A program made the position numbers and the translations under genes. A DNA stretch of 64,000 bases from assembly GCA_028641055.1 (NCBI GenBank), contig CM054057.1, positions 724,433,931 to 724,497,930 of the forward strand, read 5' to 3'. Numbering within the stretch: the stretch's first letter is position 1; each line of letters opens with the position of its first letter. Of the stretch, positions 20,805-32,795 are shown piece by piece. Origin of the DNA: Alopecurus myosuroides. Its lineage: Eukaryota; Streptophyta; Magnoliopsida; Poales; Poaceae. A model generated the notes under the pieces. The model made no database searches, had not been told where the DNA came from, and saw only the letters and a program-made list of their open reading frames with translations.

Positions 20805-23800
20805 TTTGACGCCCCGAGATCGGGCACTATGCAGATTTCAGCATTCCCGCCAAAATCCACATAATAACCGATTCCTGGTTGCCACTTATGATAACATTAC
20901 AATAGTTCACGAATATTCCACAATTACAACAGAAACAGATAGATACAAGATGACTCAAACGAGCCAGGGATACAACTGATACAATACAAAGATCCAAATA
21001 ACAGCGGAAGAAACAACATATCGTCCGTCTACGGACAAGATACAAATTGGACTAAGAGTCCTGAAGATAACCGAGAGCGTCCAATCCCTGCCCAGGCCAA
21101 GCCGGAGGGATTCCCAAGCTAACGTCGTCAGACTTCAAACCTGTTGACTGCAATATTGAATATGCAGCCACGAAAGAGATTCGTGGGTCAGTACGGTTAA
21201 GTACTAGCAAGGGGGATAAAACCCATACTCACAAGATACCGGCGTAGCCAGTCATCACAAGATACAAATACTTTAGGATCAACGGAAAGGAAGGGGTTAT
21301 TGCAAATAAGCGACAGCAGGCTGCACTAACCAACTACAGAGAGATACTACAACTTCCGGCTAACAGAAAGAAGATAAGATCAAGTATTGTAACAAACTGA
21401 AAGATAACTTCAAACAAACCCATCCTGGATCTCGCCCCTTATCCGAAGAAGCAATCCGAGGATAACTCACACAGTTGTATTAATGATGGTTCAGATTATT
21501 GTGTCAATAGGCCTATTACTAGTCAAGTTGTTAATCATTGGGTGAAAGATTGTTAATCATTAGGTTTAAGTTGTCCTGAGTACTTGTTAGCCAGTACTTT
21601 CACCAAGTAATCCATAACCGCGGAAAACACGGCTTCTCGAGAAGATTATCCCTTCAGGGTGGCACCAATTTGGCCGTACACGCAAGAATATCCCGTCAGA
21701 CGGGGATCAAACCCACCAAGCGAGGTACTCTACACAACTCAACTCTTCTTCGCATCAAGCCCAAAGAACCTTGGGCGCACGGCTAATCGAGCCCCGAAGA
21801 AAAGGGACCCTCATAGCACTCTAAAACCGTGTCCCCCTATATGCCGACTACGAAAGTTCCACCCGGGATCCAAGGGCTCGCAAGATCATGCATGCAGCAA
21901 ATGGAAAACCCGAACTAAATGAGGCGATTTGGACGAGATGCGAATCGAGTCAAATTGAGGGGGGCGCCCATACTCGCTTCCCACATGCGGGTAGTGCGCT
22001 CATCATGGATCAGTAGACAAGACCCTTTTCCTATTAGGGTCGACACTAGCAGGCCTCAAAACCACAAAGGGCCTCCTGCCGGTGCCTTATCAGCAAATTA
22101 TTATTTAACAATAACAGTAGCATGATTGATTGATTAACCATCGAGCCCCCAGAACATGATAGAGTAGTAACAGAAAGTAACGGGTAACAGACTCGAGCAA
22201 AAGCAACCTAAACATGCTAGTAAGACACTGGCTCAACCAAGGGGTGATAGGAGTGGAGGTGAGGCAATATCAAGGTTAAGGGATTCATGTGATGGGTTCG
22301 TAACAGAAACAACTACTACTAAGGCTAGCAGAAAAGAACAACGGAAAGAATCGGTAACAAGTGATGAAAGGCAGCCATATGGCAGCAAGTGAGTATACTT
22401 GCCTGAGATCCCGCAAGGTAGCAGAACTTGTCGTTGCTCACATCATCTCAACGTCCTATCCGGGAAGAAGCAACGAACCTCGAACAAACACCGGATGCAA
22501 CAATTAATACTACGGCAAAAGATCCAGCATGATCAAGATATGGATGCATGACAGGTTTAAAGATGCATCAAGGTAAACTAGTTGACAAGATAAACAGATT
22601 TAAATGGACCCACATGCTATTGGAGTTGCATATGAAAAGCCCATGAATTATGGTTAGATGATTTGTTTTCCAACTAATCAACAGGTGAAGGTGGATTAGC
22701 ATGATGCATGGATGAGGAAAACAGCAAAATAACAACAATAGAACCAATTGAAATAAGGTTTAACAAGTTTGGAAATTATTGGTTAAGTGTGGAAAGTTTG
22801 GTTACTTAAACATGTCACACAAGCAATTGTTGTTTTCATCAAGTTAAAGTGTTCAAAACAATTAACAAAATTTGTATTTGAAGAGAACATCAAATTTTAG
22901 TTGGATTACATGTTTCAAATATGGAAATTGGAATTAGGATAATTTAATTATGAATTAAACAATATTAAACAAGTTTTAATTGGATTTAAAACAAGTTTGA
23001 CTTTTAATTGAAGTTTTATTTGTTCAAAACATAAATTCAAACTCACATTTGAAAAGTTCACACTTTGATGGTTTGAAAACATATTTTGCATGTTCAAAAT
23101 TATTTTATTTTGAGCAAGTTATGATTTTATCAAATTTAAATGAATTAAACAAGTATTAAATTATTTAGGCAATTTAAATTATTCAAACCATGAAACAAAA
23201 TTTATATGAAAAGGTTATTCAAAATGGTTTGGAAAACATTTTTATTTGCCTTATTTGGAATTAGTATGAATTATTTATGAATTGTTGCAAATTACAATTG
23301 AATTATTTGAATTCAAATTTGAATTGCATTTTGAAAGTTCAAAACAGAAAACAAATGGATTATTTGGATAGACCTATTAATTTGGAGCAGAAAACATGTA
23401 CAACTTTTATTTTTTATTGTTATAGATTAAAAGTTGTTAAAGGTTTAATTTTAGGGTTTAAACCTGTTATTTAAAAGGAATTAATTAGAAAACAGAAATG
23501 TGGAAGGCGTTGGTTACCGCGCTGCACTCTACACACCGCCACTGCCCCGTGGGACCTAGCCAGCGTGGCGCGGCGCGCGCGCGCGTGGCAGCCACCGCGG
23601 CTGACGGGTGGGACCCCGCGCGCAAAGGAAAATAGCGAAAAAGGGGTTGCGCCCCTGGGATTCGAACCCAGGACCTGTCGCGCGGACGCAAGGAACTGAA
23701 CCAATGTGTTACTGCTGCTGTTGTGATTCAGATACGGAGCACGACAGGTTAAGGCGATACAGCGACGTGTTTACTGAACTTAGGCAGAACAAAGTGCAGG

Positions 23801-25375
23801 GTTTTCTCCGTCAGACGCTGCGTTCATATCGTGGACAGAGAGGATGGTGAGGATGCTGGTACCTGGGGCAGAGGTAGGAGCGAGAGGGCACCGCGGCCAC
23901 TCGAGTGTGCTGGAGGGGCGTGGCACGCACAAGTCCTCGTCTACTGATGCGTCCATCGATGGAGAGGATGGTGGCCCACGAGCACGGACTCGGATGCGTT
24001 CATGGCGGACAGAGGAGGAACACCGATGAGCAACGCACACATAGCGAGCAAACGCCCGGAAAAACAGCGGGAATGGAGCGGGGGTAGTACCGGGAGGAGG
24101 TAGACGTGCTTGATCGGGGTCGAGGGGAACCGTGGCGACGGGAACTCAAAGAATTCCGGCGACGCCCGTATTGAAAACGACGATGCCACGGACGCTACGG
24201 TGCTACTCCGGCTGGCGATCGAGGCTGAGGAGGAAGAGGGAGGTGGGGTGGTGCTTCCCCACCCCCTAGCTTGGCTCATGGCAGCTGCGTGGGGTGCGGC
24301 GACGGTGGGCTGCTCCGGCGGGTTGCGGCGAGTTTCAGAGGAACAGAAGGAAACGAGGGGAAGAAAGGAATCGGCGGCGCTTGGTGGAAGGGGTCTAGGG
24401 TTGAGGGGCAGAGGGTCGCTTGGGGGTTTTAAGGGGGAGGAGCAAGGGTACGGCAGGCCATCGGAGTGGGGTGGGGATGATCGATCGGTGGTGCGTGCAG
24501 CCGTACCGAAGGAAGAAGACGACAAGCAGGAGAAGGGTAGCGGGCCAGAAAATTTGGTGGGCTGGGGAGAAAAGAGGATGGGGTTGGGCTGAGAGGAACT
24601 AAAGGGAAAAAGGGGATGGGCTGCCCCTCTCCTTTGCTTTTATTTTTATTCCTATTAGTTGATTTTTTTTTGTAAAGAATAAAAGAGAGAGATAGAGAAG
24701 GGTTAGGGTTTTTCTTTTAGGACTTATTGGTGATAATTTTCCAAAACAGCAATTAGAGCAAAGTGAACATTATTTCACAATTTGAAAATTTATTTTGGTT
24801 TAAAATTTGTTAAGTGAATTTTTCCCATAGAGTTTGGGGTATTTATTTGATAATTGATTTTATTAAGTTGCAAACAATAATTAAAAGCAAATGTTAGCAT
24901 TGTTGCTCAAACTTTGAATTATTAATGGGACTTTTTAAATTGGGATTTGAATTTCCATTAGTAATCATAAGGAGTTGAATTTTCAATCAATCTTTATTCA
25001 ATGAACTCAACACTTAAGAAAACAATTATTGAATTTTAATTGTTTGCAAAATTTTAGTGTTTGAACCATAATTGGATCATGCCCATTATGATTGAAAAAG
25101 ATTTGAAATTTAATTTGCCATTAGGGTTTTGATAACAGGGAAAATTTTATTAACAAGCAATTGGATTAAAACAACTTCAAATTATTGAAAAACAAATGAG
25201 TGATTTAGTTTGCAAGTTTGAAATCGGAAATTTTTGAGCAAGGGGTGAAAGTTTAAATTTGTTTTGAATTTTGATTTGTTTTTGAAAAACATAATGTAAT
25301 GCTCATGTGATGCATGTGATGCAAAGCAAAAGGAAACAAACACTTTCTACCAAAGGTAACACCCCAGGTGTTACA
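20805..25375 (-). repeat. 3' LTR of the large-LTR element (4,571 bp)
   Basis: Reads on the minus strand from TGTAACACCTGGGG (25375) to GGGGCGTCAAA (20805); the last CA has mutated to AA. It has a GC-rich island (about 23510-24600), AT-rich flanks, and a GC-type splice-donor signal CTCAG|GCAAGTATAC at about 22403. Several minus-strand frames in the island, the longest 23941-24525, are open but lack recognisable domains and are probably leader sequence. Confidence 0.88.
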
Positions 25376-25874
25376 GACGACACCACTAACAAGGGATTGC
25401 GCCCTCGCAATCCACCTGCTAACCCGAGAGGGGAAAGAAGTTCGACTATCGATTCTTCATGCTTCCAGTTGATCTCCTCGACACCACTAACAAGGGCTTC
25501 TCGACACCACTAACAAGAGATTCTTGCTAGGGCTGACGACGATGTTCTTCCACCAGGAATCTTCCGATGATCGAACCTATTAGGTTAAGGGCTCAGAAAA
25601 CATCCACCCACGTGGGATCCTAACACTTTGAAAGATAGACAAGGGGGAGAATCCAAAAAAAATAAGATGGGAGGGGAAATAGAATAGGGATAAGGAGAAA
25701 ACAAGAATCCTATTGAGATGTTTTTTCCAAAATAGTCTAGCAGAAATAGTTTTTGACACTTTAGAAACAACGACCGTTAGCGAGGTTATCCTACAGGCTT
25801 TGCGGACCCGTTGCTTCGATAACCATTCGTATCGAAACAATCTCGGGAATCGGAACCAAGGCTCTGATACCATT
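25376..25874 (-). other. 499-bp core of the large-LTR element
   Basis: It contains the primer-binding site next to the 5' LTR and no coding domain. Near the 3' LTR, CGACACCACTAACAAG occurs three times (25378, 25479, 25502), and GGATTGCGCCCTCGCAATCC (25394-25413) is a perfect 8-bp-arm hairpin. I see no polypurine tract before the 3' LTR, which suggests an internal deletion or an unusual priming site. Confidence 0.75.
25861..25872 (-). promoter_or_regulatory. Primer-binding site (initiator Met tRNA type)
   Basis: Minus strand TGGTATCAGAGC, two bases inside the 5' LTR end. This is the standard plant retrotransposon primer-binding site complementary to the 3' end of initiator tRNA-Met. Confidence 0.9.
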
Positions 25875-28800
25875 TGTGACGCCCCGAGATCGGGCACTAT
25901 GCAGATTTCAGCATTCCCGCCAAAATCCACATAATAACCGATTCCTGGTTGCCACTTATGATAACATTACAATAGTTCACGAATATTCCACAATTACAAC
26001 AGAAACAGATAGATACAAGATGACTCAAACGAGCCAGGGATACAACTGATACAATACAAAGATCCAAATAACAGCGGAAGAAACAACATATCGTCCGTCT
26101 ACGGACAAGATACAAATTGGACTAAGAGTCCTGAAGATAAACCGAGAGCGTCCAATCCCTGCCCAGGCCAAGCCGGAGGGATTCCCAAGCTAAACGTCGT
26201 CAGACTTCAAACCTGTTGACTGCAATATTGAATATGCAGCCACGAAAGAGATTCGTGGGTCAGTACGGTTAAGTACTGGCAAGGGGGATAAACCCATACT
26301 CACAAGATACCGGCGTAGCCAGTCATCACAAGATACAAATACTTTAGGATCAACGGAAAGGAAGGGGTTATTGCAAATAAGCGACAGCAGGCTGCACTAA
26401 CCAACTACAGAGAGATACTACAACTTCCGGCTAACAGAAAGAAGATAAGATCGAGTATTGTAACCAACTGAAAGATAACTTCAAACAAACCCATCCTGGA
26501 TCTCGCCCCTTATCCGAAGAAGCAATCTGAGGATAACTCACACAGTTGTATTAATGATGGTTCAGATTATTGTGTCAATAGGCCTATTACTAGTCAAGTT
26601 GTTAATCATTGGGTGAAAGATTGTTAATCATTAGGTTTAAGTTGTCCTGAGTACTTGTTAGCCAGTACTTTCACCAAGTAATCCATAACCGCGGAAAACA
26701 CGGCTTCTCGAGAAGATTATCCCTGCAGGGTGGCACCAATTTGGCCGTACACGCAAGAATATCCCGCCAGACGGGGATCAAACCCACCAAGCGAGGTACT
26801 CTACACAACTCAACTCTTCTTCGCATCAAGCCCAAAGAACCTTGGGCGCACGGCTAATCGAGCCCCGAAGAAAAGGGACCCTCATAGCACTCTAAGACCG
26901 TGTCCCCCTATATGCCGACTACGAAAGTTCCACCCGGGATCCAAGGGCTCGCAAGATCATGCATGCAGCAAATGGAAAACCCGAACTAAATGAGGCGATT
27001 TGGACGAGATGCGAATCGAGTCAAATTGAGGGGGGCGCCCATACTCGCTTCCCACATGCGGGTAGTGCGCTCATCATGGATCAGTAGACAAGACCTTTTC
27101 CTATTAGGGTCGACACTAGCAGGCCTCAAAACCACAAAGGGCCTCCTGCCGGTGCCTTATCAGCAAATTATTATTTAACAATAACAGTAGCATGATTGAT
27201 TGATTAACCATCAAGCCCCCAGAACATGATAGAGTAGTAACAGAAAGTAACGGGTAACAGACTCGAGCAAAAGCAACCTAAACATGCTAGTAAGACACTG
27301 GCTCAACCAAGGGGTGATAGGAGTGGAGGTGAGGCAATATCAAGGTTAAGGGATTCATGTGATGGGTTCGTAACAGAAACAACTACTACTAAGGCTAGCA
27401 GAAAAGAACAACGGAAGGAATCGGTAACAAGTGATGAAAGGCAGCCATATGGCAGCAAGTGAGTATACTTGCCTGAGATCCCGCAAGGTAGCAGAACTTG
27501 TCGTTGCTCACATCATCTCAACGTCCTATCCGGGAAGAAGCAACGAACCTCGAACAAACACCGGATGCAACAATTACTACTACGGCAAAAGATCCAACAT
27601 GATCAAGATATGGATGCATGACAGGTTTAAAGATGCATCAAGGTAAACTAGTTGACAAGATAAACAGATTTAAATGGACCCACATGCAATTGGAGTTGCA
27701 TATGAAAAGCCCATGAATTATGGTTAGATGATTTGTTTTCCAACTAATCAACAGGTGAAGGTGGATTAGCATGATGCATGGATGAGGAAAACAGCAAAAT
27801 AACAACAATAGAACTAATTGAAATAAGGTTTAACAAGTTTGGAAATTATTGGTTAAGTGTGGAAAGTTTGGTTACTTAAACATGTCACACAAGCAATTGT
27901 TGTTTTCATCAAGTTAAAGTGTTCAAAACAATTAACAAAATTTGTATTTGAAGAGAACATCAAATTTTAGTTGGATTACATGTTTCAAATATGGAAATTG
28001 GAATTAGGATAATTTAATTATGAATTAAACAATATTAAACAAGTTTTTAATTGGATTTAAAACAAGTTTGACTTTTAATTGAAGTTTTATTTGTTCAAAA
28101 CATAAATTCAAACTCACATTTGAAAAGTTCACACTTTGATGGTTTGAAAATATATTTTGCATGTTCAAAATTATTTTATTTTGAGCAAGTTATGATTTTA
28201 TCAAATTTAAATGAATTAAACAAGTATTAAATTATTTAGGCAATTTAAATTATTCAAACCATGAAACAAAATTTATATTTGAAAAGGTTATTCAAAATGG
28301 TTTGGAAAACATATTTTATTTGCCTTATTTGGAATTAGTATGAATTATTTATGAATTGTTGCAAATTACAATTGAATTATTTGAATTCAAATTTGAATTG
28401 CATTTTGAAAGTTCAAAACAGAAAACAAATGGATTATTTGGATAGACCTATTAATTTGGAGCAGAAAACATGTACAACTTTTATTTTTTAGAGTTATAGA
28501 TTAAAAGTTGTTAAAGGTTTAATTTTAGGGTTTAAACCTGTTATTTAAAAGGAATTAATTAGAAAACAGAAATGTGGAAGGCGTTGGTTACCGCGCTGCA
28601 CTCTACACACCGCCACTGCCCCGTGGGACCTAGCCAGCGTGGCGCTGCGCACGCGCGCGTGGCAGCCACCGCGGCTGACGGGTGGGACCCCGCGCGCGAA
28701 GGAAAATAGCGAAAAAGGGGTTGCGCCCCTGGGTTTCGAACCCAGGACCTGTCGCGCGGACGCAAGGAACTGAACCAATGTGTTACTGCTGCTGTTGTGA

Positions 28801-30362
28801 TTCAGATACAGAGCACGACAGGTTAAGGCGATACAGCGACGTGTTTACTGAACTTAGGCAGAACAAAGTGCAGGGTTTTCTCCGTCAGACGCTGCGTTCA
28901 TATCGTGGACAGAGAGGATGGTGAGGATGCTGGTACCTAGGGCGGAGGTAGGAGCGAGAGGGCACCGCGGCCACTCGAGTGTGCTGGAGGGGCGTGGCAC
29001 GCACAAGTCCTCGTCTACTGATGCGTCCATCGATGGAGAGGATGGTGGCCCACGAGCACGGACTCGGATGCGTTCATGGCGGACAGAGGAGGAACACCGA
29101 TGAGCAACGCACACATAGCGAGCAAACGCACGGAAAAACAGGGGGAATGGAGCGGGGGTAGTACCGGGAGGAGGTAGACGTGCTTGATCGGGGTCGAGGG
29201 GAACCGTGGCGACGGGAACTCGAAGAATTCCGGCGACGCCCGTACTGAAAACGACGATGCCGCGGACGCTACGGTGCTACTCCGGCTGGCGCTCGAGGCT
29301 GAGGAGGAAGAGGGAGGTGGGGTGGTGCTTCCCCACCCCCTAGCTTGGCTCATGGCAGCTGCGTGGGTTGCGGCGACGGTGGGCTGCTCCGGCGGGTTGC
29401 GGCGAGTTTCAGAGGAACAGAAGGAAACGAGGGGAAGAAAGGAATCGGCGGCGCTTGGTGGAAGGGGTCTAGGGTTGAGGTGCAGAGGGTCGCTTGGGGG
29501 TTTTAAGGGGGAGGAGCAAGGGTACGGCAGGCCATCGGCGTGGGGTGGGGATGATCGATCGGTGGTGCGTGCAGCCGTACCGAAGGAAGAAGACGACAAG
29601 CAGGAGAAGGGTAGCGGGCCAGAAAATTTGGTGGGCTGGGGAGAAAAGAGGATGGGGTTGGGCTGAGAGGAACTAAAGGGAAAAAGGGGATGGGCTGCCC
29701 CTCTCCTTTGCTTTTATTTTTATTCCTATTAGTTGATTTTTTTTTGTAAAGAATAAAAGAGAGAGATAGAGAAGGGTTAGGGTTTTTCTTTTAGGACTTA
29801 TTGGTGATAATTTTCCAAAACAGCAATTAGAGCAAAGTGAACATTATTTCACAATTTGAAAATTTAATTTGGTTTAAAATTTGTTAAGTGAATTTTTCCC
29901 ATAGAGTTTGGGGTATTTATTTGATAATTGATTTTATTAAGTTGCAAACAATAATTAAAAGCAAATGTTAGCATTGTTGCTCAAACTTTGAATTATTAAT
30001 GGGACTTTGATAACAGGGAAAATTTTATTAACAGGGAAAATTTAATTAACAAGCAATTTAATGAGTTAGGGTTTTGATTGAAAAAGATTTGAAATTTAAT
30101 TTGCCATTAGGGTTTTGATAACAGGGAAAATTTTATTAACAAGCAATTGGATTAAAACAACTTCAAATTATTGAAAAACAAATGAGTGATTTAGTTTGCA
30201 AGTTTGAAATTGGAAATTTTTGAGCAAGGGGTGAAAGTTCAAAATTTGTTTTGATTTTTGATTTGTTTTTGAAAAACAGAATGCAATGCTCATGTGATGC
30301 ATGTGATGCAAAGCAAAAGGAAACAAACACTTTCTACCAAAGGTAACACCCCAGGTGTTACA
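25875..30362 (-). repeat. 5' LTR of the large-LTR element (4,488 bp)
   Basis: It aligns almost base for base with 20805-25375, for example the repeated minus-strand frames at 29015-29599 and 23941-24525. A clear difference lies at about 30008-30082, where about 160 bp of the other LTR is replaced by about 75 bp containing repeated AACAGGGAAAATTT motifs. The donor-like CTCAG|GCAAGTATAC is at about 27473. Confidence 0.88.
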
Positions 30363-30367
30363 TTTTC
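30363..30367. repeat. Right target duplication of the large-LTR element
   Basis: TTTTC, partner of 20800-20804. Confidence 0.7.
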
Positions 30368-32281
30368 TTCATTGCCACTAATTTCATCAAAATGTCTTTT
30401 TCTGGTAATGCGTCTTTTTGAAGGAAATGAAAGTTGTACACCCATGTCAATTGCAATAGATCTCGCAATATCCAAACTAGTTGAAAAGACTTCATTTCTG
30501 TACTTCTCAAAATATGAGATGGCACCTTCAATCTGTTTGAGCGTAACATCAATGCACACAAATTTAGACTGCAACTTCTTACTCACCATGTTTACAGTGA
30601 ACAAAACGTCATGCCAAATGACCATGCCAAGTAAAAACTCAAATTTCTCAAGTGCGCTAGCCAAAGATTTTGCATCACTCTTAGTCTTGGCGTCCTTAGT
30701 AGAAGTTCTCTTCAACTCCATCAATTCTTTTCTTAGCTCAGGTGCTTGATATCTTATAGCATGAACACTCTTTATTCGACTCTCCCACCGAGTGTTACAC
30801 AAAGACTTGACTGTCATTTTTGGAACATGATCAAGCAATAGCTGCCGTCTTTTAGTTGAGCTTGAAAACAATATGTAAATTCTTTGCACAACACCAAAGA
30901 AAGTAACAGCCTTACCACACTATTTTGCCATATCACTAAGAGTAATATTAAGGCTGTGACACGCACATGGCATGAACAATGCTCTCGGATTAATTTTAAG
31001 TAATCTGTTTTGTACCCCTTGGTGTTTTCCCTTCATGTTTGAACCATTGTCATACCCTTGTCCACGAACATCTTTAACATCCAAACCAACTGATTTAAGT
31101 GAATCAATCAACACATTACAAAGTCCAAGTCCTGATGTATCATCCACTTTCAAGAACTGCAAAAAAAACTCCTCTACTTTTGTAGTGGTACTTGACATGT
31201 TTACACACTTAACAATCAGAGTCATTTGTTCTTGATGGCTCACATCAGGTGTACAGTCCAAAATGACAGAGAAATACCTTGCATCCTTAATTATCTTCAA
31301 GATAGAATTTTGAACAGTGCGACCAAGAAGGGAAATTAACTCATTCTGAATATTATGGCCAAGATAATGATGATGAATTTCATTATTCTTAATGCGCCGG
31401 AGATGCTCTTGCATTACAGGATCAAACTCTGCTGTCATTTCAATTACTCCCAGAAAATTTCCATTGTTATCTTGATATAATTTCTCATTTGCTCCTCGAA
31501 AAGCCAGACTATGTTTAGCAAGAAATTTCACAGCAGCAACAATTCTAATTAAAACCAGTCTCCAACGCTCCTTTTCCCTTGCAATCTCTTGTTGCATATC
31601 TGTATCAATTGTTTCCCTCTTACTTAGCCTCAGCCTTACCTCATTCCAAGTATTCATGTTACTAATATGCTCAACACTATTCTCATGCAATTTGAGCTTC
31701 TCACTAAGATGTCCCCAATCCTTCAATCCCTCGGATGCTAGCAAACTTCTGCTTTTTCCAGATTTGAACAATTTGCAACAAAAACAGTACACTTTATTCA
31801 CATGTTTAGAGTACACCAACCACTTCCGATCAATGAACTTGCCATTTCTTGACTTTCTTGATTAATAATCATATGAAAAATCCCTGCCACCAATTTCATC
31901 TACGGGAAACTAAAGATTTTATTCCCTTGCAGGTCCTTTTTCAATGAGAATATCTCTTGATTTATTGTCAAGAATATTCCAAGTCCTAGGATCATAAATA
32001 TCAAAAGAAGAAGCCTGCTCATCTGCATCAACATCGGCAGGATTTTCATGATCACTACAATTCTGATTCGCATCAAGATTGGCATGATTTTCCTCAAATG
32101 CATTCTCAGCATGATCAGGTTGTTCTTCGCCATTTGTGATACATAATTGCTCAGAATTCGTAGCACTAACACTCCTGGAAATAAACATATTCATAGAGCC
32201 TTACTGAGATTTAATTAACTTGTCTATTCTTTTCTTGTTCTTTCTTTTCTGACTACCGGATTGCTGTTTTTTAGGCAACAT
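30368..32281 (-). pseudogene. hAT transposase, zinc-finger (TTF-type) and DUF4371 part
   Basis: Reading leftwards from an ATG near 32281, a Lys-rich N-terminus (KKQQSGSQKRKNKKR) leads to DIYDPRTWNILDNKSRDILIEKGP, a typical N-terminal block. The TTF zinc finger follows ([10 protein letters not shown], about 31780), then DUF4371 with [26 protein letters not shown] (catalytic-region Asp) and CACHSLNI (about 30940). Then comes the segment to SGNEEN at 30368. Stops occur near 32200, 31917, 31880 and 30918, with no rescue in frame. This resembles plant ZMYM1-like hAT transposases. The protein would excise and insert hAT elements; this copy cannot. Confidence 0.88.
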
Positions 32282-32787
32282 GATTCCGCTGCAAGTTAGA
32301 ACACACAACTACCAGATTAGAAAATGAGGATTGCACGAGAGTTGACAACACAGACGGAGAAAAATTCGCCCAGAAATCAATCAGGATTCAGAAACTAATA
32401 TGAGATTACGGATTACCTTCAGAAATCGGAATAATGACTCCTCGCCAAAATTCGCCGCTGTGCGCTGGTGCCGATGCCTCTCCGTCTCTGGTTGGGGACG
32501 GAGGCTTCGTGCTCTGCACAAAACGATCGAGAAGATCGACTGATCGAGGAAAGGAGAGGAAAGGGCAAGCGAGCAGCGTTCCGTGCGTGGACGTGACTAT
32601 TTGCCTGCTAGTGCGATGGTTAGGTATTCAGCCTTATCTTGGGCTGGACGTGCTTAGCTGTTTGCTGGGCCTCTTTTTTTTCCTTTTACTATGTAATATA
32701 TATACCTACCATATATCTATAATGGGCCCCTATTTTAGCTGGGCCCTGGGCGGGTGCACTTCTCGCACTGGGACAAAGCCGGCCCTG

Positions 32788-32795
32788 ATGACTCG
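32788..32795. repeat. Right 8-bp target duplication of the hAT element
   Basis: ATGACTCG, identical to 20153-20160. Confidence 0.9.

Larger units (their letters stand above)
20805..30362 (-). mobile_element. Large-LTR, coding-less retrotransposon (LARD-like)
   Basis: Two nearly identical direct repeats of about 4.5 kb (20805-25375 and 25875-30362) flank a 499-bp core. In minus orientation the 5' LTR starts TGTAACACCTGGGG and ends GGGGCGTCACA, and two bases later comes TGGTATCAGAGC, a tRNA-iMet-type primer-binding site. No gag or pol is present. It sits in the hAT transposase with a 5-bp target duplication. The LTRs are related in segments to the Tekay-type LTR at 5536-10149, so a Tekay-like element may have supplied its proteins. 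High LTR identity suggests a recent insertion. Confidence 0.88.
20161..32787 (-). mobile_element. hAT transposon inserted in the CACTA transposase
   Basis: Both ends are visible: CAGGGCCGGCT at 20161-20171 and its reverse complement AGCCGGCCCTG at 32777-32787, an 11-bp terminal inverted repeat. Perfect 8-bp target duplications (ATGACTCG) flank it, as expected for hAT. The minus strand encodes a zinc-finger/DUF4371/hAT-dimerisation transposase. Subtracting the nested retrotransposon and its 5-bp duplication leaves about 3.06 kb, a normal autonomous hAT size. It is now dead: stops, frameshifts and the insertion interrupt the transposase. Confidence 0.92.

Noticed and set aside
23941..24525. A 194-residue Ser/Pro-rich frame repeated in both large LTRs
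   Set aside because: Duplication is automatic in LTRs. No domain and no supporting start context; probably transcribed leader.
25580..25930. A 116-residue minus-strand frame across the core and the LTR end
   Set aside because: It overlaps the primer-binding site and LTR terminus and has no recognisable domain.
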